Below, in pieces: positions 52,797-62,469 of a stretch of DNA of 64,000 nt. Within the stretch, counting starts at the first letter, position 1, and the number at the start of each line of letters is the position of its first letter. The DNA is from an uncultured Muribaculaceae bacterium (GTDB taxonomy: Bacteria > Bacteroidota > Bacteroidia > Bacteroidales > Muribaculaceae). The position numbers were made by a program, and so were the translations under genes. Location of the stretch: contig CAJUQP010000013.1 of assembly GCA_910588245.1 (NCBI GenBank), forward strand, positions 1-64,000, written 5' to 3'. The notes under the pieces were generated by a model. The model was given only the letters and a program-made list of their open reading frames with translations, was not told the DNA's origin and made no database searches.

Positions 52797-53855
52797 TTAT
52801 TCAGACAATATCTCCCACCAACCGTTGCGCCGACCGTTGCGCCGAATGAGGATACCTTTCTCGGCGAGGGCAGATGTAATACGCTTGACAGTGGAAGCGG
52901 ATTTTTTAATGGATTTGGCAATCTCAGTCTGGGTAATCTTAGGATTATCTTCGATGGACTTTAGTACGGCTAACTCTTCTAAAGTACAGTTCAAAGTGTC
53001 AAATTGAGACTTTGGTGCAGTAGCGGTGATACTTTGGGCTGATATGGCCGGCAGCGAATCACCAACAAGCATATCGCGATTGCGAAGTTCATTCTTCTCT
53101 CCAAGAATCAGATTGCGCAGAAATCTTTCCACAAATTCTGTCGTTGGTGATATGTTTAACCCCTTGTATGATGCACGGACAAGAGCGTTGCGGAAATACC
53201 AGGAATGAGCTTTGAACATATTATTGGTCGCCGGAATACCCATGGAACGCAGATACTTTATCAGGAATACAGCGGTAGTGCGTGTATTCCCCTCTCTAAA
53301 TGGATGTATTTGCCAAAGGTCTGCAATAAACCGCGCTAAGTGATTGATAATTTCAGAAACCGGACAGGATGAGTAATCAAAATCCTTTTCGCGAGCGAGG
53401 TCATATTCGATGGCTTCGCGGAGGTCAACAGCCGGTTGGTAGCTTACAGAGGCATTGCCGCCAAGAACCCATTCCTTTTTACTCAATTCTACCGTTCGTA
53501 ATTGTCCGGCAAATTTGAATATGCTTTCAAATATCCGCCGATGTATAGATGTAAGTCCAACTAATGAAAATGCAAACGATGGTTCACTCAGAATCTTAAC
53601 GATATTGGCAGACGCCTTATCTCCTTCTTCATCAACTTCATCATGCCCAGATTTTGTCTCATAATACGCCTTGATGCGTTCACGTGCCTCATCAATGGAA
53701 ATGTCATCCTCGATATGCTGACGCGCAGTATCAAGCAGATAGGCCGATACCTTCAGTCCATCCACATCCTGAAGACCGATAGCCGTCTGCCACGCATCCG
53801 CCTTCTCCTTCTGCCCCGGTTCACCATGGACTATGTACTCGTCAAATTCGCTCAT
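52797..53855 (-). CDS. Fic family protein with C-terminal winged helix
   Basis: The 352-residue protein has the Fic catalytic motif HPFREGNTRT at about 184-193 (consensus HPFxxGNGRxxR, with Thr-Arg after Asn). Its His would AMPylate or otherwise modify target proteins. A helical N-terminal region (about 20-66) resembles VbhA-type inhibitory antitoxin segments, and residues about 290-350 form a winged helix (TQTEIAKSIKKSASTVKRIT). A fused inhibitory helix would make it self-controlled. It precedes rhuM in the same direction within the defence island. Confidence 0.85.
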   Translation of the reverse strand: MSEFDEYIVHGEPGQKEKADAWQTAIGLQDVDGLKVSAYLLDTARQHIEDDISIDEARERIKAYYETKSGHDEVDEEGDKASANIVKILSEPSFAFSLVGLTSIHRRIFESIFKFAGQLRTVELSKKEWVLGGNASVSYQPAVDLREAIEYDLAREKDFDYSSCPVSEIINHLARFIADLWQIHPFREGNTRTTAVFLIKYLRSMGIPATNNMFKAHSWYFRNALVRASYKGLNISPTTEFVERFLRNLILGEKNELRNRDMLVGDSLPAISAQSITATAPKSQFDTLNCTLEELAVLKSIEDNPKITQTEIAKSIKKSASTVKRITSALAEKGILIRRNGRRNGWWEILSE

Positions 53856-53991
53856 ATCACAATATATAAATTATGTGCGACCTGTAAACCGATAGCCATT
53901 GACTAGTTAAGAGCGCTGGCCACCACTCCCGGTTCTCCGGAAGTAAGATACTGCTCAAACTCCTTATAACAGCATTTGTATACCATGTCGT

Positions 53992-54822
53992 CTAAGATTT
54001 GTATTGATTTAGGTGTTTAACAATTTCAGAATTCTTTACAAGATTATTAATTGTTGAGGCTGCTGATTCCAGTCTCTCTATCTTTGATAGTAATTCATTC
54101 TTGTTAAAGCAAATATCCTCACCATTCTTCTGTTTTCCACTTCTATGAACAATAAGATGACGCAATCTAAAAATATCGTCAATACTGAACGATGGCAAAT
54201 TTTTCAAACCATATAAGTTCTTAAGGACATACTCATTGATTCGTTTAATATTACTATATGAAGTCTTAAGAACGGAATCAATAACTTCCTGTTCTGCTGA
54301 GTCAAGAGTATTGTCATTCCACATTTGTTCAATTCTTGCAACAATGTTGGCTGCTTTAATGTGACAAAATTTTTGTGCCGTATTCAGAAAAGTTTTCCTA
54401 TCATTAGTGGAAACGAATAATACTAAATCGCTTATATATGTGTCGAGAGCGGCAACTGCTGCCACTAAGCTCAATCGATACAATACTTGCCTGGTTTCTT
54501 TGGAAACGTCATTTTTTCTAATTAGATTCCTAACATCTTCGATTCTATGTTCAAAATCAGAAAAACAGTCTTCAATAGAAGAACTAAAGAAAGATGCGAT
54601 GCAATACTTGGTTGAAAAAAATGTTTTTGCATAATATCCCTTAAAAAATGACGGAGCTTTTTTTTCAGTTATAATGATACAAGGCTGGCCCTCTATTTCT
54701 TCATCAGGCTCAATTATATTATTTACTTCCGATGGCATTCCGAATCGTGCTCCAGCATCCAAATTCCTAAAGAATGGCGTTAGAATAACTACACCCCCAT
54801 TCACATAAACTATTTCTTTCAT
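53992..54822 (-). CDS. HEPN-like domain protein linked to the restriction operon
   Basis: The 276-residue protein has a predicted helical C-terminal half. The segment FRLRHLIVHRSGK around residues 219-230 gives Arg221-x4-His226, the Rx4-6H active site of HEPN ribonucleases. A helix-rich region upstream (LVAAVAALDTYISDLVLFV) matches RiboL-PSP-HEPN-like proteins. The N-terminal 100 residues were not recognised. It starts 17 bases after the McrC-like gene in the same direction, so it should be co-transcribed. HEPN proteins often act as an abortive RNase arm in defence, which fits, but function is inferred. Confidence 0.65.
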   Translation of the reverse strand: MKEIVYVNGGVVILTPFFRNLDAGARFGMPSEVNNIIEPDEEIEGQPCIIITEKKAPSFFKGYYAKTFFSTKYCIASFFSSSIEDCFSDFEHRIEDVRNLIRKNDVSKETRQVLYRLSLVAAVAALDTYISDLVLFVSTNDRKTFLNTAQKFCHIKAANIVARIEQMWNDNTLDSAEQEVIDSVLKTSYSNIKRINEYVLKNLYGLKNLPSFSIDDIFRLRHLIVHRSGKQKNGEDICFNKNELLSKIERLESAASTINNLVKNSEIVKHLNQYKS

Positions 54823-54839
54823 AATATAATTAAAGGATT

Positions 54840-57128
54840 TTACTTGGCTTTTAGCTTGTTAATAGTTGTGAAATATGGAGTTGTACTTTGCTTACCTTTA
54901 CGTTCAAGCTGATATGCGTAGGGATTAATGTTTGGAACCGGAGTAAAATCCTTGATATCAAAACCAAGGAAATAATCGCCGATTGGTTCAAACCCCATTT
55001 CCTCCAATGCTGTTTTGGGATAGAATTTTGGTCCGTCTCCTTTAAGACGCACTAAGATACGGTTTTCTCCATGATGAAGCAACAAATACTTAGTCTTTTC
55101 AAATCCGGATACCAGATTTATAGAACCTTTACCAAGCGCCGCGGGAACATAATATAGTTTATTCTCAAGAATATGAGGCCACTGCTTTGTCTTATAATAT
55201 CCTACCAGCACAAGGTCTTCTTTATTCGCCTCAAAAATGCTTTCATATTGCAATCCTTTTTGAGGTATCGCATCCTTTATGTGGTCATAAGCTTGGGTCG
55301 TAGTAAGAATTTTAGTAAGAAATTCATACAGTAAGCTCCCCTCGTTGGAAGGGTCGGAAGCATCCGGCAACAAAGGGAAGGCTCCGATGTTGACGGTTTC
55401 TATACTTTTGTAGAAGAAACGCTGACGCACACTTTCATTGTCGCCGCGACCGGGGAAAAGGATATAGCCGCCGATAATTTCTTTTGCGGAGTGAGTCTGT
55501 CTGTCCGAACCATAATATATTGCATCGCGATAACGGTGCATCTGATTTAGGGCGTCTCCCGGGGGCGTATCGGCTCCAGGAGTTTTTGTCAATTCTTCGC
55601 GGTCTTCCTGATTGAGCCGATTATCATCGCGCAAACGATACTTAACATCGAACAAGTATGTCAGCTCAAAGCCATCGGGTTTGATGATTGTAAGCACAAT
55701 GTCGGGGCGGTTTTCGGTAGTGGCAGTATGTACTTCGCCTGTTCTGCGGCTGTATGTGTGCTGATAATGTAACCGGGCTTTAGAGCCATCGGCACAGTTA
55801 TAGAATACGGTATGTTCCTGATTGTTGTCCTCGAAAGGCTTAACCATCGGCATCGGATTTTCGGTAATCTCTCTTGGATTATCAAAATGTAGACCGAGAA
55901 TATCAGCAACCATCTGACGCATCTTGAGGAAGCACCAAAGTTCGTATAATTCCCAGATAGGGCGAACTCCGATTGCGTTAGATCCCTCAAACAGCTCGAT
56001 GCCCTTTTGTAGCAAGAGCCAGTATTTATAGACCTGTGCGTAACCTGTTCGCTTTTGGATAACAAGACTTTCAGAGTGTAGCGGTTCACTGCGCAAGTTC
56101 CGGAGCAACGATGAATTGGTGAGCCGGCTGATAGAGCGGACATAACCATCGAGTTCGGCAAGTTCGCTTTCGGCGACCTTGTCTGCCTCTTTAGCCCGTT
56201 CGTTCTTTGCCTTGATGGTAGAGACAATCGATTCAAGACGTTTACCGATGCGGTCAAGTGTAAACTTGACAAATCGGTTTTCTCGCGTATTATGGGTGTG
56301 AATGATTTCCTCATGTCGGAAATATTCAAGGTCAAGTCGGTCCTCGGCTTCGACTTCGGCAAACTTCTCAGCCATCATCGGCGACCAGCGTTTAATGCGG
56401 TCGGCGCGATCATAGCGAACCTCACGGCTTTGGCGCAGGTGTGGTTTGTTGACGATATATCGCACCCACTTTTCGTAATCTTTCGCGATATTGCGGAAGA
56501 TTGAGAGCCATATTACATCATTATTCGATTTTCCCCCGCGTTGCAGATTCTGCAACGTTAGGGTAAGGTATTGATATATGATTTCGTTGTATTGGGCGTT
56601 AATCTCGGCGAGGATATGGTTGTAGTCGTCTTTGGTGTCGAGTTTAGGAGACACGACACGGAATGTAAACGTATCTGTGCGCTCTGCTTCATCATTGGGC
56701 TTATATCTGAAAGTCAGTTCGAATATGCCAGGTTCGTTGACAAAGGAAAGCGGAGCCGAAAGCAACCACTTATTTTCGCCGACTTTTATCGCTGAGAAAA
56801 GATCAGTAACCTCTTTTAGCTTATGCTGTACACGGGGAGCTGCGTCAACATTGGTGAAGTAAATGCTGACGTTATATGTAGCGGTTTCGTAGAAAACTGG
56901 AACTTGATTAACCCATTCGCGACTGTCAGATTCACCGACAGGATGCAGGGCGAACCTATCGGAATATAATGCAAGCTCAAGATTGCCGGGCAATGTGGAA
57001 CGGTAATCGCAATAGATTTCAGCTTTTTCTCCTACACGCGCACGAAAACGGCGCCAGCAGTTTGCCATATCGGCGGCAGTGTTGGCGGTTATTTCTACGT
57101 TTGCGCTTTTGAAGGAGAGGACTTCCAT
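54840..57128 (-). CDS. DUF2357 / McrC-like restriction nuclease subunit
   Basis: The 762-residue protein has an N-terminal DUF2357-type β-rich region (about 1-230), a long helical segment and a C-terminal PD-(D/E)XK nuclease. In the nuclease part RPDIVLTIIKPDG provides the Asp and YLFDVKYRL the Asp-x-Lys pair. This layout belongs to McrC-type partners of McrB GTPases. It begins three bases after the McrB-like gene, so the two are coupled. It would cut DNA when the McrB-like motor is triggered. Confidence 0.88.
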   Translation of the reverse strand: MEVLSFKSANVEITANTAADMANCWRRFRARVGEKAEIYCDYRSTLPGNLELALYSDRFALHPVGESDSREWVNQVPVFYETATYNVSIYFTNVDAAPRVQHKLKEVTDLFSAIKVGENKWLLSAPLSFVNEPGIFELTFRYKPNDEAERTDTFTFRVVSPKLDTKDDYNHILAEINAQYNEIIYQYLTLTLQNLQRGGKSNNDVIWLSIFRNIAKDYEKWVRYIVNKPHLRQSREVRYDRADRIKRWSPMMAEKFAEVEAEDRLDLEYFRHEEIIHTHNTRENRFVKFTLDRIGKRLESIVSTIKAKNERAKEADKVAESELAELDGYVRSISRLTNSSLLRNLRSEPLHSESLVIQKRTGYAQVYKYWLLLQKGIELFEGSNAIGVRPIWELYELWCFLKMRQMVADILGLHFDNPREITENPMPMVKPFEDNNQEHTVFYNCADGSKARLHYQHTYSRRTGEVHTATTENRPDIVLTIIKPDGFELTYLFDVKYRLRDDNRLNQEDREELTKTPGADTPPGDALNQMHRYRDAIYYGSDRQTHSAKEIIGGYILFPGRGDNESVRQRFFYKSIETVNIGAFPLLPDASDPSNEGSLLYEFLTKILTTTQAYDHIKDAIPQKGLQYESIFEANKEDLVLVGYYKTKQWPHILENKLYYVPAALGKGSINLVSGFEKTKYLLLHHGENRILVRLKGDGPKFYPKTALEEMGFEPIGDYFLGFDIKDFTPVPNINPYAYQLERKGKQSTTPYFTTINKLKAK

Positions 57129-57131
57129 ATA

Positions 57132-59216
57132 TTATGGCCAAAATGAGGTAAAACGAGATTGATCGAGGCGGTCAGACATATCTTTGATTTTCTTGTGGGC
57201 GTTCACGAATGGCTCGCAGAAAGTTGCAAGTCTTTTAAGCGGCTCTTCAAGCAGTTCCTCATCTCCCTCTATGCGGGGAAGAACTTTCATCATCAAGATC
57301 TGGTCGCAGGCTGTGTTAAGAATATCGCGCCATTTAGCTGATTTATCTTCAAGCCATAGCTGATAAAAGTAAAGCATCAGTTCGTTTTGAACACGGTAGG
57401 CAACTTTGAAAGGAGTACTGTCAAGTTTCTCGTTAAGATTGTTAAGAAATGATGCGACCTCTTTTTTCAGCCAGTCGGTTTTCTCGGCATTGTCTTCTGA
57501 GAGAGCCTTGATGACATCAGAGGCCTTGGTCTCGGTAGCGAGATATAGCGAAGGCGATGTAGGTACAGAGCGGTAAACAAGCTCGGAGCCATTATTGAAA
57601 AAGTCCATGAATGGGTCGCCGTCAGGCAGGTTCATTTCAATAGTCATTGCTCGGTCGATAACCTTACGCGAGAACTGATGCGTGGTTTCGTCCATATTGA
57701 CTGTGCCAATAACTATTACATTCTCTGGAATTCGCAATCCGTGCTTTTTGAGAGTTTCGTAAACTTGGTTTTCATTCTCTGACAAATCGGCTTCATATAT
57801 CTTAAGGCCGTTTTCATCTTTGGCTTTGATTTTAACATCAAAGAGTTCGTGCTTAAGTTCTGTTTCGTACTCTGCGTTAGCGAATATAGAATTTTTAATA
57901 AGCGGTTCTGATACGATATGTCCGTCTATTTTTGTACGACTTTCAAGCACGCTTAAAAATTCGGCGAAATATTGCTCGACAGGGGCAAGGTTCATTTCGT
58001 CAAGGCATACGAAGAACGGTACATCTTCGTGAAGCATCGCTTTTGCCAAGAATTTGACAAATGGTGTAAGGTTGTAGCGCAAGCCGTTGATATGACTCTC
58101 ATAGCCGAGCAATTCGGTTGAGTCGTGCCAGTTAGGCTTGACTTCGATAAGGCAATAGTTGCCGGGCGACGTCGTGTCATTGCGTAATCCCCACTTGTCG
58201 GGGCAACTGTCAAACGCCATCTGTTTGACGATGCGGCTCTTCCCGGTTCCTGATATACCTGCGAGCAACAAAAACGGTTTTGTTCGCATAGCCCGGAGAT
58301 AGCTGTTGTCGGTTTCGGAAGATTGGACTGCGACATAAAGTCGTTTGTCTTTCTGAATGTTCAGGTTTCCGCGGAAATCACTCAACGCGATTATTCGCAA
58401 GAAGTTACGATAATGTTCTTGCGTTGAGATGGCTTGATATTTCGTGCCGTTATTATTTCGACTTTTGGAAAAATATGATAATTCGGGGAACTTCTTGATA
58501 AGAAGCTCGACAATCATCTCATACTGCTCAATATCGAGAATTTGAAAAACATGTGTATAACCTAAATCGAGTTTAGGGAGATAGGGGTTTATTGCATTCT
58601 CAAATTTGTTTATATAGTCGGCTTTGTTAGCTCCATGCTGGTCGATGATGTCCCAGAATTTTATGAAATTTTCTTTTACTCTCGGGACTAATATTTCAGG
58701 AGGTAATAGGATGTCTGTAGGAGAAGAATTATTCGGATTATGTTTCACTTCAACTTCCTTTACCATTGGTATTGAAAGAGCATCGATAAGGCGTTTGGAT
58801 ATTATTGATTTGTTGGAGTGAACAAGTCCAGATACTGTAATTGTACCTTTGGAGTCTACAATTACTAATACGTTTTCGTAGCTTGATTTTCCTCGACCGA
58901 GAAATTTTTCTATTGTAACGAAAGCGCTATTGGTTAATTTTGCTGTATTCTCAGGTGTCCCTTTGTCATTTACAATAAACGTCAAGCCGAGCTTTGTGTG
59001 TTGTGTCGCACGTGTACCTTGTGAAAGCCGAACTTCAATATTTCCGGGGCGAGAGCCTGAACCTACCGCGTAAATATCTTCAACAGGGAGATTGAAGTTT
59101 TCTGAGAAAAGTTGGATAATGGGATCAAACTTTTTCGTGGATGTGTTGCTTAAACCACCCTCAAAGGTTTGACACATATTCGTGTATCTTGATTGAAGTT
59201 CACTTGATATATCCAT
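57132..59216 (-). CDS. McrB-like AAA+ GTPase subunit of the restriction enzyme
   Basis: The 694-residue protein has an N-terminal MrcB-like domain (about 25-170, IEVRLSQGTRATQHTKLGLT), which probably binds DNA. A AAA+ domain of the McrB type follows: Walker A GISGTGKS at 320-327, Walker B FFVCLDEMNLAPVEQY and the NxxD GTP-specificity motif in GTVNMDETT. It overlaps the methyltransferase upstream by 17 bases. In LlaJI and McrBC systems this subunit recognises the target and drives translocation. Whether it detects unmodified sites or modified ones is not visible. Confidence 0.9.
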   Translation of the reverse strand: MDISSELQSRYTNMCQTFEGGLSNTSTKKFDPIIQLFSENFNLPVEDIYAVGSGSRPGNIEVRLSQGTRATQHTKLGLTFIVNDKGTPENTAKLTNSAFVTIEKFLGRGKSSYENVLVIVDSKGTITVSGLVHSNKSIISKRLIDALSIPMVKEVEVKHNPNNSSPTDILLPPEILVPRVKENFIKFWDIIDQHGANKADYINKFENAINPYLPKLDLGYTHVFQILDIEQYEMIVELLIKKFPELSYFSKSRNNNGTKYQAISTQEHYRNFLRIIALSDFRGNLNIQKDKRLYVAVQSSETDNSYLRAMRTKPFLLLAGISGTGKSRIVKQMAFDSCPDKWGLRNDTTSPGNYCLIEVKPNWHDSTELLGYESHINGLRYNLTPFVKFLAKAMLHEDVPFFVCLDEMNLAPVEQYFAEFLSVLESRTKIDGHIVSEPLIKNSIFANAEYETELKHELFDVKIKAKDENGLKIYEADLSENENQVYETLKKHGLRIPENVIVIGTVNMDETTHQFSRKVIDRAMTIEMNLPDGDPFMDFFNNGSELVYRSVPTSPSLYLATETKASDVIKALSEDNAEKTDWLKKEVASFLNNLNEKLDSTPFKVAYRVQNELMLYFYQLWLEDKSAKWRDILNTACDQILMMKVLPRIEGDEELLEEPLKRLATFCEPFVNAHKKIKDMSDRLDQSRFTSFWP

Positions 59217-60381
59217 ATTGGTTCTTAAGGTAAATATGCAATGATTCTATAAATTCAGCTGGGTATTTTATAAGAGTGCTGCATTCAACTCTTTTAAGAA
59301 AGCCTAATGTAGCTCGCAAAGAAAGTGGTGTTAGAGGTTCGGAGATAAAATCTAAAATCGGAGTATAATTTACTCCTAATGGATATGGGCTTGATTCTAT
59401 CGCAAATAAATCTTGTCCGAGATCCTGATAAGCGGATTTAGGCCATTTAGCTTTTTTTCGTTTATGGCTGATATTATCAAGCCTTTTAGAAGTTTGAAGA
59501 TGTGACATAATCCTCTGGGCTACCCAACTTGATACGGCAACATTTACTGCGTTGCCTATAACTTTCCATCGCATAGAATTTTTAAACCCCTCGGATTCGA
59601 TTGGTTTAGTCCAATCAATGGGGAAGCCTTGAAGCCTTTCGGCATCGTGTATACTGGGACATCCAAAGAAATTGTTGTGAATATCCCAGATTGCAGGAGA
59701 AGACGGAAGTCCAAGGCTTGAACCACATTTGAGGGGAGGTATCGAGTCTTTAGCCCATCCAATACCAATCTTTCCCTCCGTCCAATAGAAACCATAGGCT
59801 GCTGCCGTATTGTTTTGTAATGATTCAGAAGTCGGTTTTTCATCAATGTAAGCATCAATTATTTCTTCGGTAGGAAAGAGAATGTCTTTGGGGGACATTA
59901 CAATAGAAGCGATTAGGACAAAACGAGGCCTTCGCTGTGGTATTCCTAGGGAACGCGGGTCAATTAAACGATAGGCCCAGCTATATCCGAGATTGTGAAG
60001 TTCTGCAGTGATATAACTAAGAATCTCTCCTGAATGTAGCGAAATTATATTGGCAACATTTTCAATTACTATATGCTTGGGCTTGTTTGTGCGAACTAAT
60101 CTGAAAATCTCCGTAACTAATGAAGATTCATGTCCCTGCATGCCCTTTTTATCTCCTGCAATACTAATGTTTTGACAAGGGAAACCTGCGCATAGAATGT
60201 CACAATCAGGCAATTCTTTGAGTTGGCGTACATCATTATTGATTTCAGCAGTGGGGAATTGAGTTTTAAGTATGGATTGAGCTTCCGGCATAATCTCACA
60301 CAAAAGTCTTTCGGACGTGTTATACGACCTAAAGCCGGACTCAATTCCTCCTATTCCTGCAAATAACCCTATTGTTCTCAT
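59200..60381 (-). CDS. DNA cytosine-5 methyltransferase M1
   Basis: The 393-residue enzyme has motif I GLFAGIGGIESGF, the catalytic Cys69 in GFPCQNIS, motif VI IENVANI and motif VIII-like PQRRPRFVLIA. Target-recognition sequence follows before motif X (WKVIGNAVNVAVS). It is a type II C5 enzyme. It overlaps the second methyltransferase gene by four bases, and the pair lies directly before the McrB-like gene. Two enzymes are needed when the site is asymmetric, one for each strand. The recognition site cannot be read from sequence. Confidence 0.93.
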   Translation of the reverse strand: MRTIGLFAGIGGIESGFRSYNTSERLLCEIMPEAQSILKTQFPTAEINNDVRQLKELPDCDILCAGFPCQNISIAGDKKGMQGHESSLVTEIFRLVRTNKPKHIVIENVANIISLHSGEILSYITAELHNLGYSWAYRLIDPRSLGIPQRRPRFVLIASIVMSPKDILFPTEEIIDAYIDEKPTSESLQNNTAAAYGFYWTEGKIGIGWAKDSIPPLKCGSSLGLPSSPAIWDIHNNFFGCPSIHDAERLQGFPIDWTKPIESEGFKNSMRWKVIGNAVNVAVSSWVAQRIMSHLQTSKRLDNISHKRKKAKWPKSAYQDLGQDLFAIESSPYPLGVNYTPILDFISEPLTPLSLRATLGFLKRVECSTLIKYPAEFIESLHIYLKNQYGYIK

Positions 60382-61604
60382 CTTAGTAATTCCAAGCCAA
60401 TTATGTATGTTAATTTGGGAGGAACGGCATTGCCTATCATTTTTTGCAATGCTACTCTATTAAGTGCATTGGAAAATTTGAAATGGTCGGGAATAAATTG
60501 AACTCTTGCGGCTTCATGAGGCGTAAGTGTCCTCCGAAGATTGGGATGGCAGAAACGACCTTGTCCTATAGAACCAAAACCACTTGTGATTGTAGGCGCA
60601 GGTTTATCTGCGTACATCCTGCCGTAAACAGATGTGTATCTATTGTTTGGCGTTCTCTGACATTTAGGCCTTTCTTGATATGGTAGTTCATAAAGGTCGT
60701 TGTCAAAAAGAAAATCTATTCTATCTTGATTGACTTTTGAGTGAGTTGCTGACGAATTAAATGTACTTGATGCATCGTAGGAGTTAGTCAAATCACCAAT
60801 AGCCCACATTACAGATCGAAGCTCTTTTCGTCTGTAAGGAGTAAGGTCGATATTTATCTTATCTATTGTTCCTATTAACAAAAATCGACGTCGATTTTGT
60901 GCAACTCCAAAGTCACTCGCCATTAACAAATGTTCTGATAAATGATAACCTTGATTTGCAAGGGTGTTTTTTGCATTTTCAAGAACATTATTTTTGTCAT
61001 GGCGTATACCTTGTACATTTTCGATAATAAAATAAGAAGGCTTAAATAGCTCTATGAATCGACAAGCCCTAAAAAGCAACTGGTTTCGTGGATCATCACG
61101 TCGAGTATGATTATTCAAGTCGCTATGCCCTTGACAAGGTGGCCCAGCAATCAAAAAGTCAATTCGACCAACCTTATCTATGAGACTGTGTTCTTCTGTG
61201 GTGGGCTGTTCACCAAGTCCTCCGTTAATAATTTTAGTTATATCATCTGTGATGACGTTACTTGTTGGGAAATTTAGAGAATAATTTAGAGACGCTGTGG
61301 GTTCTAGATCAATTGCAAAAACTGGCTCGATGGAACGATTAAGTGCTTTTGCCGCTTCAATAACCCCAAGAGACATTGGCCCGGTTCCACAAAATAAATC
61401 AGCTAATCTGATTTTGTCTTCTTTTGGGGAAAATATAACTGGTGAAGCACTCCTAAGCCATGCCTGATCGAAATCTTGAAAATCGGAAGGAATGGAAGTT
61501 ATTTCTTCATGACCATCCCTACACAGAATAAATCTATGAATTTGGCTACCGTCAAATTCATATCTTTCAATATCAAGATTCATCTTTGAAGCCGCTTCGT
61601 CCAT
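60378..61604 (-). CDS. DNA cytosine-5 methyltransferase M2
   Basis: The 408-residue enzyme has motif I LADLFCGTGPMSLGV, catalytic Cys157 in AGPPCQGHSDLN, motif VI IIENVQGI and the C-terminal motif X MIGNAVPPKLTYIIG. A variable target-recognition region lies at about 230-350. An N-terminal extension of about 60 residues is unusual. It is the first gene of the operon, about 130 bases after the promoter, so methylation can be established before the nuclease is made. Confidence 0.93.
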   Translation of the reverse strand: MDEAASKMNLDIERYEFDGSQIHRFILCRDGHEEITSIPSDFQDFDQAWLRSASPVIFSPKEDKIRLADLFCGTGPMSLGVIEAAKALNRSIEPVFAIDLEPTASLNYSLNFPTSNVITDDITKIINGGLGEQPTTEEHSLIDKVGRIDFLIAGPPCQGHSDLNNHTRRDDPRNQLLFRACRFIELFKPSYFIIENVQGIRHDKNNVLENAKNTLANQGYHLSEHLLMASDFGVAQNRRRFLLIGTIDKINIDLTPYRRKELRSVMWAIGDLTNSYDASSTFNSSATHSKVNQDRIDFLFDNDLYELPYQERPKCQRTPNNRYTSVYGRMYADKPAPTITSGFGSIGQGRFCHPNLRRTLTPHEAARVQFIPDHFKFSNALNRVALQKMIGNAVPPKLTYIIGLELLR

Positions 61605-61740
61605 AAAAAACGAGGAATTTCCGAGTAGTGCTGACGGGCGACCGAACCTTTTGCGGCCACAAGGAAGTTCTTTAATATGATGTATATGAGTTGTTACTTA
61701 CATAGATTGGTCTTTGTCAGCGCGAGCGCATCGTGAATTG

Positions 61741-61748
61741 CAAAGTTA
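61741..61748 (-). promoter_or_regulatory. Promoter -7 box TAACTTTG of the restriction-modification operon
   Basis: A perfect TAnnTTTG match on the minus strand. The leader to the first start codon is about 130 bases, longer than usual in this window, and could carry control elements such as a hairpin near 61620-61680. No other gene was recognised in 61605-61995. Confidence 0.65.
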
Positions 61749-61995
61749 CTAAATTTTTTCGATATTTTCTTGCAAGACGATGACAAAGTTGATAAAGAAA
61801 ATATATCTTTTCTCGGCAAGAGAGTTGGTATTGTCGCGGTACTGGTCGGAGGATTATTGGCGCAATGTCAGGAGGTCTTTTGTGTGGAGTGTCTGCAAAT
61901 GTAGCGGATGGCGTGCTGGAGGAAGGTGATGACTGACCACTTTCGTCATTTGGCAAGGCTCAAGCGCAGTTCTATTCTCGATGGCGTAGGTAATG

Positions 61996-62313
61996 CTATT
62001 CTAAGTCTGTCTCCAGATCGTCAAAGTCATCGCGCAGAGTCTCGATGTCGTCACGTAGAGTTTCATAGCCGGGCGATGTGGAATCCATGCTGTCAAGATT
62101 CCTTTCAAGTGCACTGATCCGGTTCGAAAGATTGTTGACTCTGGCGTCAAGCTCTGCTTCCTGTTGGCGGTCTCTGAACATCTCCGCGTCATAATACCTG
62201 GCATATGTTTCAGAGTCATTTATATGGCTTTTCTTTTTTCCGAAGATGTAGCGGGCGACAATGGCCATCCCAAGATAATCCCAAAATCCCATAAAAAAGC
62301 TGTTTAAAATCAT
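61996..62313 (-). CDS. Membrane-anchored coiled-coil protein
   Basis: The 105-residue protein has one hydrophobic N-terminal helix (MGFWDYLGMAIVARYI) and a long coiled coil at about 50-105 (LDARVNNLSNRISALERNLD). The start may be Met1 or Met8. No family was recognised. It is encoded between the methyltransferases and the Vsr gene. Membrane-anchored coiled coils occur in some phage defence systems, but there is no direct sign of that here. Confidence 0.65.
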   Translation of the reverse strand: MILNSFFMGFWDYLGMAIVARYIFGKKKSHINDSETYARYYDAEMFRDRQQEAELDARVNNLSNRISALERNLDSMDSTSPGYETLRDDIETLRDDFDDLETDLE

Positions 62314-62469
62314 AGACTCAACCTTTGAGTCATATATGAAAGTTTATCGGCTCAAAATTACAGAAATTTCTTGAATTATCGGCTTGAAGTGAGCCAATTT
62401 GTGATGGATTATACTGTTTTTTGAGCCGATTCTGGCACGACAGCACATCCAGTGAAGAACCTCTGTTGT

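Noticed and set aside
61717..61956. 79-codon minus-strand frame upstream of the methyltransferases
   Set aside because: It covers the promoter box of the operon and has low-complexity Ser/Pro composition at its start; coding character is weak.
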